DNA from: Anaerolineaceae bacterium UBA2260
GTDB taxonomy: Bacteria > Chloroflexota > Anaerolineae > Anaerolineales > Anaerolineaceae
Direction: 5' to 3'
Length of the DNA: 15,257 nt
NCBI GenBank assembly: GCA_002347485.1
Contig: DDXM01000003.1
Span: 77,155 to 92,411 of the forward strand
The notes under the pieces are model-generated. The model saw nothing but the letters and a program-made list of their open reading frames with translations. It had not been told where the DNA came from and made no database searches. How positions within the stretch are numbered: position 1 is the first letter of the stretch; every line of letters starts with the position of its first letter. Shown piece after piece: positions 5,807 through 12,168 of this stretch. The position numbers and the translations under genes are program-made.

Positions 5807-7073
5807 TAGTACCTGATGGAATTTGAGCTAACAGGACATCCAGATCAGACGCAATTGCCTCAATTTCGTCCATTACTTTGTCAATCTGCTTCTCTTGTAA
5901 GGCTGTACCACCTTTGTTAATTCGGGCTTGTTTCTGAAGATCTTGTACCAGGTCCCTGGCTTCGTACCGCAGGCGGCTGGTAAAATCGCGCCCGGTCGAA
6001 TTCTCGGGTTCAGACAGTGAGGGGTGAAAAACAAAATCGTCAAGGATCAGTTGTATGATTGCGGCAATTGGAATCGCCATTAGTGCACCAACAATACCAA
6101 ACAGTGAAGAAAAAGCAAAAATCGCCAGCAGGGAAACAAATGGATTGACCCCTACCGCTTTGCGCATGATGCGTGGAACCAGTAAATTATTTTCCAAAAC
6201 CTGGATGATCACAGTGGCGACAATCACCCAGATCAATTTTGTAGGAGAAATGGACAGGGCGATCAATCCTGCTGGAATTGCACCCAGCGTTGGTCCCACC
6301 ATTGGCACCGCTTCAAGCGCTCCAGCAACAAGCGCCAGCACCAGGGCATTGGGCAAACCAATGATCAGGTAGGTGATTAACGCCATAACACCGATGACCA
6401 GGCAAAGCGCCCCTTGCCCGGCAATAAAGTAGCTAACCTTAACTTCCATCGCTTTGATCAATTCAGAAATACGCTCCCGGTGAGTTTTAGGGAACATTTG
6501 GATCAATGATTGAATGGTTCTTGGTCCATCGAGGGTCCAATAGAAACCCAAAAGCAGGATGACGATTGAATAAAAGACAAACTTTGAAGCAGTCGCCAGG
6601 TACACCAGGGCTTGTTCAGCAGAGGCCAGCTCCTCTGGTGCGGTCTGGTAGACCATTTCAAAACCCGGTATCACAGCCGGCAGAAATTGGTTGAGGCTGG
6701 CAATCAATTGGTTGGGTGAATCACCAATCCAGGAGCGGAAATTCTGATAGTAATCTGGGATCATTTTGATGATCGCTGCCCCTTGATCAAATACCAGGGG
6801 AAATAACAAAATGAAGAAGCCAATTAACAAGGCAAACAGCAGTACATAAACGAGGAGAACTCCCGCAACTTTAGGAAGACCTCTTCGGTAAAACCAATTT
6901 ACTATTGGCCTGATGACCGTCCCCAGGATGATGGCGACGAACAGAATAAAAACAACCTGGTAAAAACGATACAAGAGCCAAAAACTCAGCCCGACACACA
7001 CCAGGACGATGGTCGCCAACATGACCCGCCGGAACGTCCAGTTGCTCAGTTGAGAAGGTGGTTGGTCTTCCAT
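5799..7073 (-). CDS. AI-2E family transporter (first of a tandem pair)
   Basis: A 424-aa polytopic membrane protein of the same family as its downstream neighbour. The N-terminal hydrophobic helices are at about 14-55 and 65-90, followed by an extracytoplasmic loop. Conserved late segments include YFIAGQGALCLVIGVMAL, ALVAGALEAVPMVGPTLGAIP and NNLLVPRIMRKAVGVNPFVS, typical of AI-2E permeases. A charged C-terminal tail (about 360-424) is predicted helical and cytoplasmic. GGGAG lies 6 bases before the ATG at 7073. The gene overlaps the next permease by 8 bases, so the pair may form a hetero-oligomer or have related substrates. It lies last in the minus-strand stress cluster, 93 bases after the 44-aa basic gene, and may share its transcript. 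Confidence 0.88.
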   Translation of the reverse strand: MEDQPPSQLSNWTFRRVMLATIVLVCVGLSFWLLYRFYQVVFILFVAIILGTVIRPIVNWFYRRGLPKVAGVLLVYVLLFALLIGFFILLFPLVFDQGAAIIKMIPDYYQNFRSWIGDSPNQLIASLNQFLPAVIPGFEMVYQTAPEELASAEQALVYLATASKFVFYSIVILLLGFYWTLDGPRTIQSLIQMFPKTHRERISELIKAMEVKVSYFIAGQGALCLVIGVMALITYLIIGLPNALVLALVAGALEAVPMVGPTLGAIPAGLIALSISPTKLIWVIVATVIIQVLENNLLVPRIMRKAVGVNPFVSLLAIFAFSSLFGIVGALMAIPIAAIIQLILDDFVFHPSLSEPENSTGRDFTSRLRYEARDLVQDLQKQARINKGGTALQEKQIDKVMDEIEAIASDLDVLLAQIPSGTNE

Positions 7074-7166
7074 GAATTACTCCCTGTGTCTACTCGATTC
7101 CAGACACTAATTTCATTTCATTCGTCTCCATTGATACTCGTCTTATTTATTCAGGGTACACATGGT

Positions 7167-7301
7167 CTATTTTTTCTTCTTCTCAACAACAAGTATTGTT
7201 TCCCTGCGCTTGGCCTGCTTCAAGCGACGGATGTGCATACGTACCCCTTTTGATTGTCGTTTAACTTTGTCTTTGGTTTCAGTATTTGTCAGGCTTGACA
7301 T
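7167..7301 (-). CDS. Very basic 44-aa protein coupled to the CBS-domain gene
   Basis: A short gene read as MSSLTNTETKDKVKRQ..., continuing through KGVRMHIRRLKQAKRRE and ending in a run of four Lys. About 16 of 44 residues are Lys or Arg, and the middle is predicted helical. Evidence that it is real: AGGAG lies 5 bases before the ATG and overlaps the stop codon of the CBS gene, whose end is only 8 bases upstream. That is a translational-coupling arrangement. I do not recognise a named family. The charge suggests binding of nucleic acid, ribosome or acidic lipid, which is inference. Confidence 0.7.
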   Translation of the reverse strand: MSSLTNTETKDKVKRQSKGVRMHIRRLKQAKRRETILVVEKKKK

Positions 7302-7309
7302 TAGTGCTC

Positions 7310-7744
7310 CTATTCACTGGGCTGTGAAATTTCTTTAACCATCTCTGCGGTCTTTTCTGGCTGGTCGACGCGAGTAGCCACGTCTGCCTGAGAAATAATC
7401 CCCAAGACCTTACAAACACTATCCACGACGACGATACGACGCAATTGATGTTCTGACATTGCATCCAGGGCTCGCTGAAAATCATCATCAGCCCTGCAGG
7501 TCACAACCTTGCGCGTCATCACAGATTCCACCTGGGTAGAACTGGCATCGAGACCCTGGCCTACTACCCTCAAAGCTAAATCGCGATCGGTAATAATCCC
7601 GATCAACTTTTGAGTTTCTTTGTTATCAATTACTGGAATTGACCCGATGTTTTCGCTTTTCATCAATTCCGCGACCATTACTACATTGTCGGTCGGCAGG
7701 CAGCAAACCGGTTTTGAAGTCATAACTTCTTCACATGTTTTCAT
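7310..7744 (-). CDS. Two-CBS-domain protein
   Basis: A 144-aa soluble protein consisting of a CBS pair (Bateman module). The first repeat is at about 7-62 with GIITDRD at 49-55, and the second at about 74-126 with GIISQAD at 115-121. Each begins with the usual VMTxxxVxC pattern. CBS pairs bind adenine nucleotides or related ligands and signal energy or stress state; stand-alone versions often act on partners in trans. AAGGA lies 7 bases upstream of the ATG. The basic 44-aa gene follows after 8 bases and the permeases after that, so a regulatory role for those neighbours is possible. No effector domain is fused. Ligand and target are unknown. Confidence 0.92.
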   Translation of the reverse strand: MKTCEEVMTSKPVCCLPTDNVVMVAELMKSENIGSIPVIDNKETQKLIGIITDRDLALRVVGQGLDASSTQVESVMTRKVVTCRADDDFQRALDAMSEHQLRRIVVVDSVCKVLGIISQADVATRVDQPEKTAEMVKEISQPSE

Positions 7745-7871
7745 CAGATAATCCTTATTCTCTAGATAACGGACAAGAAAGGCGAACCAAGTAGATTTTT
7801 GTCCGAAGTTTGTTGGAGTTCCAGGTTAAATCAAATGTCCGTAGGTGTTCACATTGAGGGGTCAATTTTCA

Positions 7872-7907
7872 ATCTGACCCACCCGGTTTTTAAGCCGGGC
7901 GTCAGAT
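7872..7907. other. Strong interrupted inverted repeat (hairpin)
   Basis: ATCTGAC (7872-7878) pairs with GTCAGAT (7901-7907), and inside it CCCGG (7882-7886) pairs with CCGGG (7895-7899). It lies in the gap between the 51-aa membrane gene and the CBS gene. There is no clear T tract on the minus strand, so it could be an imperfect terminator, an mRNA-stabilising hairpin or a protein-binding site. Confidence 0.55.
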
Positions 7908-7994
7908 CGAAAGGGTTCACTCACTTACCAGCCAAAGCCCCTGTCTACTACTTTGGCCGGACATGGTTGATTGGTAAAGCGCTGGATATTTGGA

Positions 7995-8150
7995 TTAAAC
8001 AATATTCAGCAGCTTCAATATGACAAGGATGACAGCAATAACAATCAAAACGTGAACCCAATTACCAGTCTTTGGAAAGCTAGGAATTAACCTCCCGCCG
8101 AACGCGCCGAGCAACCACAGAATGAATAATATTACGATGATAGTCCACAT
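7995..8150 (-). CDS. Lmo0937-type small membrane protein (51 aa)
   Basis: A 51-aa protein starting MWTIIVILFILWLLGAFGG with a second hydrophobic helix at about 31-48 (WVHVLIVIAVILVILKLL). Two helices separated by a Gly/Pro turn, of about 50 residues, match the Lmo0937-type membrane protein family, which is widespread and often stress-associated. AGGAG lies 7 bases before the ATG. It sits between other tiny membrane genes on the same strand. The molecular function of the family is unknown. Confidence 0.78.
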   Translation of the reverse strand: MWTIIVILFILWLLGAFGGRLIPSFPKTGNWVHVLIVIAVILVILKLLNIV

Positions 8151-8239
8151 ACTTTTCTCCTTTTGAATTTTTGTTGTCTACCATTATGCCGTCAGGCCGA
8201 ATGATAGTTTGCCTGGTAATCTAATCTGATTTACCAACA

Positions 8240-8452
8240 TCACAAACAATGATGGTTGAGATCACCAGGATCACACAAGCCGCAATGAGAGAATAAATTA
8301 GCAGTCACATGCTGGTGTTCTAGTTGATTCTCTTCACTAATAACCCACTCTGATCTTCCATTTCTATATTTGTTAAGTTGAGCGAGCCTTCTCACCGCGG
8401 CTTGTGTGAGCCCAGGATCCAGCATTACCGGAACAGGTAACAAGTGGATCAT
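8240..8452 (-). CDS. Possible 70-aa coupled ORF, unrecognised
   Basis: The ATG at 8452 follows the stop codon of the 58-aa gene after a single base, so reinitiation is possible although no ribosome-binding site is visible. The peptide begins MIHLLPVPVMLDPGLTQAAV and continues with a basic, soluble stretch containing LAQLNKYRNGRSEW. It ends with a Cys/His-rich tail (HCGLCDPGDLNHHCL). No family is recognised. Against it: an alternative frame near 8240-8310 encodes a hydrophobic peptide (LLIYSLIAACVILVIST) preceded by ATG TGA, so the region may be a damaged small membrane gene instead. Confidence 0.3.
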   Translation of the reverse strand: MIHLLPVPVMLDPGLTQAAVRRLAQLNKYRNGRSEWVISEENQLEHQHVTANLFSHCGLCDPGDLNHHCL

Positions 8453-8453
8453 A

Positions 8454-8630
8454 TTATTGTTCACTTCGATGACCATCGATGTTGATGCCTGCTTTAGCCA
8501 GTTCCTCTTCTGAGAGAATTTGGTACCCGGCCAGCAGGATGGCAAATCTTATAACGAAAGAAAATACGACAGGTAATCGGGTTGATGATTGGTTAAGTAC
8601 CAATTTATATTTCTCTACCAAAGGGTCCAT
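8454..8630 (-). CDS. Small membrane protein of 58 aa, unrecognised
   Basis: This 58-aa frame starts MDPLVEKYKLVLNQSSTRLP, has one hydrophobic helix at about 20-36 (PVVFSFVIRFAILLAGY), and ends with an acidic then polar tail (SEEELAKAGINIDG). AGGAG lies 5 bases before the ATG, as good as for the neighbouring confirmed genes. It would be a single-pass bitopic protein. I recognise no family. Strand, spacing and size fit the surrounding series of tiny membrane genes. Confidence 0.6.
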   Translation of the reverse strand: MDPLVEKYKLVLNQSSTRLPVVFSFVIRFAILLAGYQILSEEELAKAGINIDGHRSEQ

Positions 8631-8742
8631 TCAGACTCCTATCTTCGTTAAGAGCGGCCTTGAGTTGGTAACAAACTTGGATCATTGTTCTTGACTAACT
8701 TCGAAGATATGCGATGGTGAGTGCTTATCGAAAGGCTGGGGC

Positions 8743-8770
8743 AGCAGGGGTGCTATGGCCCACCCCTGCT
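8743..8770. other. Perfect 10-bp stem-loop downstream of the GlsB-type gene
   Basis: AGCAGGGGTG (8743-8752) and CACCCCTGCT (8761-8770) form an uninterrupted stem with an 8-base loop, 37 bases after the stop codon of the gene ending at 8808. It lacks a T tract on either strand, so it is more likely an mRNA 3'-end stabiliser or attenuating hairpin than a canonical terminator. Confidence 0.6.
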
Positions 8771-8807
8771 AACCTCGGTGCCAGGCATAAAAAACTGATA
8801 AGCTCGA

Positions 8808-9062
8808 TTACCGCCCACGTCTCAATAAACGGACGATCGCAATCAGGATGATGGCACCCAAAAGTGTCACCAACATGGTTGGCAGGGTTATCGCGTCGTT
8901 GATTGTTCCGATACCCAGTAATGGGCTTATGAACCAGCCTGCCAGGAATGCGCCTACGATGGCCACAAGGATGTTGATCAGTAAACTTCCCCGGTCCTTC
9001 ATTATGAGTGAAGCTACCCAACCTATTACTGCTGCTGCGATCAGATAAATGATGATGTTCAT
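8808..9062 (-). CDS. GlsB/YeaQ/YmgE-family (transglycosylase-associated) stress membrane protein
   Basis: An 84-aa protein with three hydrophobic helices (about 2-20, 29-48, 58-79). It starts MNIIIYLIAAAVIGWVASLI, and the following LLINILVAIVGAFLAGWF is diagnostic of the transglycosylase-associated protein family. In Gram-negative bacteria such genes belong to RpoS-dependent general stress responses, and in Firmicutes to alkaline or envelope stress (GlsB). Biochemical function is unknown; despite the name no enzyme activity is established. A purine-rich AAGGAA precedes the ATG at 9062. Upstream lie two much smaller genes that resemble only its first helix. Confidence 0.92.
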   Translation of the reverse strand: MNIIIYLIAAAVIGWVASLIMKDRGSLLINILVAIVGAFLAGWFISPLLGIGTINDAITLPTMLVTLLGAIILIAIVRLLRRGR

Positions 9063-9190
9063 GTTTTTTCCTTTCGAAAATACAGGTTTTCACGGAGTAC
9101 CGTGAGTTTTCTTGATCCTTACCTCTTTCCCCTCTGTAAAGGGGTAATGGATTACTCAAGTCGATAAATAGAAGGGGCTTTCCTCCGGCC

Positions 9191-9304
9191 TTACACAGAG
9201 ACAGGTATAACAACACGACTGTGTTCTGCTTCGATCATCCGCCTGGCAAACCAACCAACAATTGCACCGGCAGTCAACCAGGCGACGAAATTGAAAATAT
9301 GCAT
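9191..9304 (-). CDS. 37-aa micro-membrane protein, paralogue of the next upstream gene
   Basis: A 37-aa frame, MHIFNFVAWLTAGAIVGWFA, followed by RRMIEAEHSR and a short hydrophobic end. AGGAGG lies 5 bases before the ATG, among the strongest ribosome-binding sites in the window. One helix (about 4-20) is followed by a basic, then acidic, amphipathic tail. It aligns without gaps with the 46-aa protein encoded just upstream (shared W-L, G-x-x-x-G-W, R-x-x-E-x-x-H), and its helix resembles helix 1 of the GlsB-type protein downstream. Likely a membrane-anchored micro-protein; function unknown. Confidence 0.75.
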   Translation of the reverse strand: MHIFNFVAWLTAGAIVGWFARRMIEAEHSRVVIPVSV

Positions 9305-9364
9305 CTTGCCTCCTTTAGAATTATTGTTGATGTACGCGTTTGAAACCGCGCGCAGTTGATTTCG

Positions 9365-9505
9365 CTAGACCTGGCTCAACTCAAATGCCGCGGATTCGTC
9401 AGCCAATATTTTTTGGTAACGCCTGTGGTCTAATTCGTAGATCCGGCTGACGACCCATCCAATCACGACACCCAGCGAGAGCCAGACGATGAAATTTGTT
9501 CGCAT
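9365..9505 (-). CDS. 46-aa micro-membrane protein, paralogue of the next downstream gene
   Basis: A 46-aa frame, MRTNFIVWLSLGVVIGWVVS, followed by RIYELDHRRYQKIL and an acidic end. AAGGAG lies 8 bases upstream. A single helix (about 4-20) carries the same GxxxGW pattern as the 37-aa neighbour, then a charged cytoplasmic tail. The two genes are tandem paralogues separated by 60 bases and each has its own ribosome-binding site. The GWV motif matches helix 1 of the GlsB-type protein, so these may be half-size relatives that interact with it. No function is known to me. Confidence 0.75.
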   Translation of the reverse strand: MRTNFIVWLSLGVVIGWVVSRIYELDHRRYQKILADESAAFELSQV

Positions 9506-9566
9506 TTACGTTTTCTCCTTATGGCTTTTTAAATTTTCTTACGCTTGTTTACTTCAGCCCACTTGA

Positions 9567-10037
9567 TCAGGGCGTGTCAGTCGTATTATTCGTTGTGTCT
9601 TCAGTGGTAGTGGTTGTGGTTTGACTGGTTGCTGATGTTGCAGCAGGAATATGCTGGTCAACAATAGTCTGCTTCACACTGACGGGTCCGCGCGGGCGAT
9701 AGAAAAGCACATATACAATCCTCACAAGCACCCAACCAACCAAAGCGTAGATGATCATTGCGAGGATGGTCGAAAATTCAAACACCATTCCATCAGCGGC
9801 TGGAGCACCAGTCAAACTGGCAAATGGTCTCACGAAAAAGTCGGTCAGGTTGTAAAGAAAGGTCGCGAATGTGTTACCTGGGTTGACCCCGATCAGTTTA
9901 AATATAAATCGCAGTCCCAGCAGACCCTCGAGTACCCCCAGTAAGAGCCAGATCAATTGTGTGATTTTAAAGGTTGCGACACGTCCCTCATGCCCTACTA
10001 CGTCCTGGGTGGTGCTTACTTCTTTGTAATCGGTCAT
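9567..10037 (-). CDS. YggT-family membrane protein with Thr-rich tail
   Basis: A 156-aa protein. After a soluble N-terminus (1-24) come two hydrophobic segments (about 26-50 and 88-112) and the YggT hallmark NLTDFFVRPFASLTGAP between them. YggT proteins are associated with cell division or osmotic tolerance, with no established biochemistry. The C-terminal 25 residues are an unusual Thr/Asn/Asp-rich low-complexity tail that is probably disordered. The start overlaps the csbD-like stop codon by ATGA, with GAGG 5 bases upstream, so the pair is translationally coupled. This ties it to the stress operon and not to a division locus. Confidence 0.88.
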   Translation of the reverse strand: MTDYKEVSTTQDVVGHEGRVATFKITQLIWLLLGVLEGLLGLRFIFKLIGVNPGNTFATFLYNLTDFFVRPFASLTGAPAADGMVFEFSTILAMIIYALVGWVLVRIVYVLFYRPRGPVSVKQTIVDQHIPAATSATSQTTTTTTEDTTNNTTDTP

Positions 10038-10225
10038 TTTGTCCTCATTTCGAATTCTTTTTCGGCTTCCTGGAGAGTGTAGCCGTACTTCTCCTGGAGC
10101 AGTCCGATTAATTTAGAGAGCTTGCCGTCCACTTGCTCTAGATCGTCGTCAGTCAATTTTCCCCACCATATTTTTGCCTGACCGCGCATCTGTTTCCATT
10201 TACCTTCAAAAATTTCATTCCTCAT
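10034..10225 (-). CDS. CsbD-family stress protein
   Basis: A 63-aa soluble protein with the complete CsbD pattern: GKWKQMRGQAKIWWGKLTDD, then GKLSKLIGLLQEKYGY and a charged helical end. CsbD of Bacillus is a sigma-B general stress protein and YjbJ of E. coli is its RpoS-dependent relative; their mechanism is unknown. AAGGAG lies 7 bases before the ATG. It follows the DUF883-like gene and overlaps the YggT gene by four bases, so the three are almost certainly in one transcript. Confidence 0.93.
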   Translation of the reverse strand: MRNEIFEGKWKQMRGQAKIWWGKLTDDDLEQVDGKLSKLIGLLQEKYGYTLQEAEKEFEMRTK

Positions 10226-10270
10226 TTTTCATCTCCTTGTTGAGTGTGCGGAATTCGATTGGATTGATCA

Positions 10271-10606
10271 CTAACGCCGGGAGGGTTTCAATAAACCACC
10301 CAGGAGTACACCGAGCCCCAATCCGATCGAAATTGCCACCCAGGGGTATTTGGCAGCTTTATCAGCCAATCCACCGGGGATCTTTTCCGCGTATTCCTGC
10401 GCTTTTGCGTTGTATTGGCTTAAGCTGTAGGCCAGGTCTTTCTTTACAGTTGCGGTAGTGTTCTCATATGCCGCCTTCGCGTCATCTGCCACTGCTTCGA
10501 CCTTGGACTCAACGCGCTCGACGTTATGACCAAACAGGCTGCTTAAATCCTTCTTTACTCTAGTGGCATCTTGCTCGATCTTTCTTTCGTACTGTCTGTC
10601 ATTCAT
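10271..10606 (-). CDS. DUF883/ElaB-like membrane-anchored protein
   Basis: A 111-aa protein. Residues 1-80 form a charged amphipathic helix or coiled coil rich in Lys, Glu and Ala. Residues about 88-106 form a single C-terminal hydrophobic helix (AISIGLGLGVLLGGLL), ending in basic residues. This is the DUF883 (ElaB/YqjD) layout: a C-tail-anchored inner-membrane protein. YqjD and ElaB bind ribosomes in stationary phase in E. coli, and the same role here is inference. The start overlaps the end of dps by 8 bases (ATGAATGA), so translation is coupled. Confidence 0.85.
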   Translation of the reverse strand: MNDRQYERKIEQDATRVKKDLSSLFGHNVERVESKVEAVADDAKAAYENTTATVKKDLAYSLSQYNAKAQEYAEKIPGGLADKAAKYPWVAISIGLGLGVLLGGLLKPSRR

Positions 10607-11213
10607 CTCTTAATATCCTTTTCTGGGTTTCGCCCTGTACAGGTTCCTGTTCGATGTAAGCTCTCAGTATCCAGGCCATTTTTTCATGCAGGCTCATCAC
10701 GCTGACAAGCAATTCGATGGAGCCTTCGTCCTCAAATTCATCCGTGCATTTTCTGATGTCCTCACGTAAGAACCGGATGAGTGTCTCGTGATCGGCCAGA
10801 AGATGAAGAATATCCGGGATAAATGCGGACTGTTCCTCAAGCCGGGAATGTGCAAGAAATCCTGCGAAACTTGCCAGTGCTATTCCCCCCAGCATCCTGG
10901 TGCGTTCTGCGATCTTGTCAGTAATTTCATTCAGCTGCTTGTATTGGGTCTCGAAGAGGATATGAAGTTCGAAGAATCCTTTTCCGCTAGCGTTCCAGTG
11001 AGCGCTGCGGGTTTTTTGGGATAACACTGCTTCGTTGGCAAGATTATTGTTCAGGAGCTCAACAACCGGATTACGGACATCACTATCCAATCCTATATTG
11101 GGTTGGATAAGAACATGAAGTGCATTTTTATGCCCGTCATTTTCCAGCGTAATACTGGGTTGTATGGGGATCTGTAGAGCTTTGGTACGGACGTTATCTT
11201 TCTTTAGTCCCAT
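10599..11213 (-). CDS. dps: Dps-family ferritin-like DNA-protection protein with duplicated N-terminal segment
   Basis: A 204-aa ferritin-like protein. The ferroxidase residues His72, His84, Asp99 and Glu103 have exactly the 12-15-4 spacing of the Dps intersubunit site, with the motifs TRSAHWNASGKGFFELH and DKIAERTRMLGG. Dps forms a dodecamer that stores iron, removes peroxide and often binds DNA. I choose the ATG at 11213 because AAGGAG lies 5 bases upstream, not the ATG 15 bases earlier. The extension before the ferritin core is longer than usual. It contains a 19-residue tandem near-repeat starting at residues 17 and 36 (IQPSITLENDGHKNALHVL, then IQPNIGLDSDVRNPVVELL), apparently a duplicated helix-A leader. 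First gene after the two-component pair, preceded by a 240-bp spacer with palindromes. Confidence 0.92.
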   Translation of the reverse strand: MGLKKDNVRTKALQIPIQPSITLENDGHKNALHVLIQPNIGLDSDVRNPVVELLNNNLANEAVLSQKTRSAHWNASGKGFFELHILFETQYKQLNEITDKIAERTRMLGGIALASFAGFLAHSRLEEQSAFIPDILHLLADHETLIRFLREDIRKCTDEFEDEGSIELLVSVMSLHEKMAWILRAYIEQEPVQGETQKRILRDE

Positions 11214-11255
11214 ATAGGCTCCTTTCATTAGATAGTTTTCGCCTACAATAATATG

Positions 11256-11274
11256 CTATCCGATAGGAGCTATC
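11256..11274. promoter_or_regulatory. Nested CTATC/GATAG palindromes upstream of dps
   Basis: CTATC-C-GATAG-GAG-CTATC forms two overlapping palindromes 43-61 bases before the dps start. Another GATAG lies at 11231-11235. An 8-bp inverted pair, CTGATAGG (11315-11322) and CCTATCAG (11442-11449), brackets the rest of the spacer. A TATTAT on the minus strand (11253-11248) could be the -10 box, placing the palindrome between -10 and -35. A binding site for the adjacent response regulator is a reasonable guess. Confidence 0.45.
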
Positions 11275-11387
11275 TATGTCCCATATAGAGTCTGTATTAA
11301 CTCTATAAATATTTCTGATAGGTCAGGCTTCTGGTAGTTATAAGAATCTCAAGGGTGAGAAAAAAGCAGATATCTTAAAAGGTTGAT

Positions 11388-11402
11388 ACTGCGATGCGCA
11401 GT
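11388..11402 (-). terminator. Possible terminator hairpin after the response-regulator gene
   Basis: ACTGCG (11388-11393) and CGCAGT (11397-11402) form a perfect 6-bp stem with a 3-base loop in the 240-bp gap before dps. On the minus strand TTTT follows after 7 bases and a run of six T about 20 bases on. It may partly separate the two-component transcript from the stress genes. The weak T tract makes this uncertain. Confidence 0.4.
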
Positions 11403-11454
11403 TTGCACCAGCGCACCGGTTAAAGAAATCCAGCATGAATTCCTATCAGGATAT

Positions 11455-12147
11455 CTAATTCGCGATAATTATTTTTTTCGAGTGCAGGTTGTATCCCATC
11501 CCGGGCACAGTTTCAAGGAGGTCGGCGTATTCCCCCAATTTTTTTCGTAACCGGCCGAGATAGGTGTGTAAATAGTGGTTTGACCCGCGGTATTCTGGTC
11601 CCCAAACCCGGGTGATCAACTCATCATGGGTAATGATTGCGTCCATGTGCTGCGCCAACTCAGCCAAAAGTGCGTATTCAGTGCGGGTGAGATGTATATC
11701 GTTCTCAGCGATGAAAACTCGACGCGCTCCCAGATCGATGAGCAGATCTCCGATTTGAACTCTATTCTCATCTGTTTTTGCCGAGACATAAGACCGGCGC
11801 AGGAAAGAGCGCACACGTGCCAGCAGCTCTTCTGATCCAAATGGTTTGGTCACATAGTCATCCGCCCCAGCGTCGAGGGCAGCGACTTTCAGGTCCTCTT
11901 CCAGCCTAGCGCTTAAAATAATGATGGGCACATCCGAGCGCGCCCTGATCCAGGCGCAGACATCCACCCCTGATAAACCGGGAAGTACCAGATCCAACAG
12001 CACCAGGTCAACCGGTTGTTCTTGAAATATCGCAAGGGCTTTATGGCTGTCCTCCGCTTCACTGACGGTGTAGCCGCGCTTTACCAGGTTTACACGCACC
12101 AGCTTGCGGATACTTGGATCATCTTCAACAATTAGAATATTGCCCAT
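11455..12147 (-). CDS. OmpR/KdpE-type response regulator
   Basis: A 230-aa two-domain regulator. The receiver domain (1-118) has the acidic pair Asp9/Asp10, phospho-acceptor Asp52 (VLLDLVLPG), Ser79 and Lys101 (VTKPF). The winged-helix DNA-binding domain (about 130-225) shows the OmpR-type pattern LTRTEYALLAELAQH, then ITRVWGPEYRGSNHYLHTYL, and ends VPGMGYNL. The HYLHTYLGRLRKKL segment resembles KdpE. AGAGG lies 9 bases upstream of the ATG. The histidine kinase gene ends 21 bases before it, so the two are a cognate pair. No kdp transporter genes are present; the nearest downstream genes are dps and the stress series, the likeliest targets. Confidence 0.94.
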   Translation of the reverse strand: MGNILIVEDDPSIRKLVRVNLVKRGYTVSEAEDSHKALAIFQEQPVDLVLLDLVLPGLSGVDVCAWIRARSDVPIIILSARLEEDLKVAALDAGADDYVTKPFGSEELLARVRSFLRRSYVSAKTDENRVQIGDLLIDLGARRVFIAENDIHLTRTEYALLAELAQHMDAIITHDELITRVWGPEYRGSNHYLHTYLGRLRKKLGEYADLLETVPGMGYNLHSKKIIIAN

Positions 12148-12168
12148 AAGTCACACCTCTTGAGCGGT

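Noticed and set aside
4589..7073. Quorum-sensing locus based on the AI-2E permease name
   Set aside because: No luxS, lsr or AI-2 receptor genes are present, and the family includes members with other transport roles.
7799..8023. Plus-strand frame of 74 codons
   Set aside because: No ribosome-binding site, overlaps the hairpin at 7872-7907 and the end of the clear 51-aa membrane gene on the other strand; residue pattern not protein-like.
8725..9216. Minus-strand frame of 163 codons over the GlsB-type gene
   Set aside because: It is an alternative frame of the well-supported GlsB-type gene and runs through its upstream spacer.
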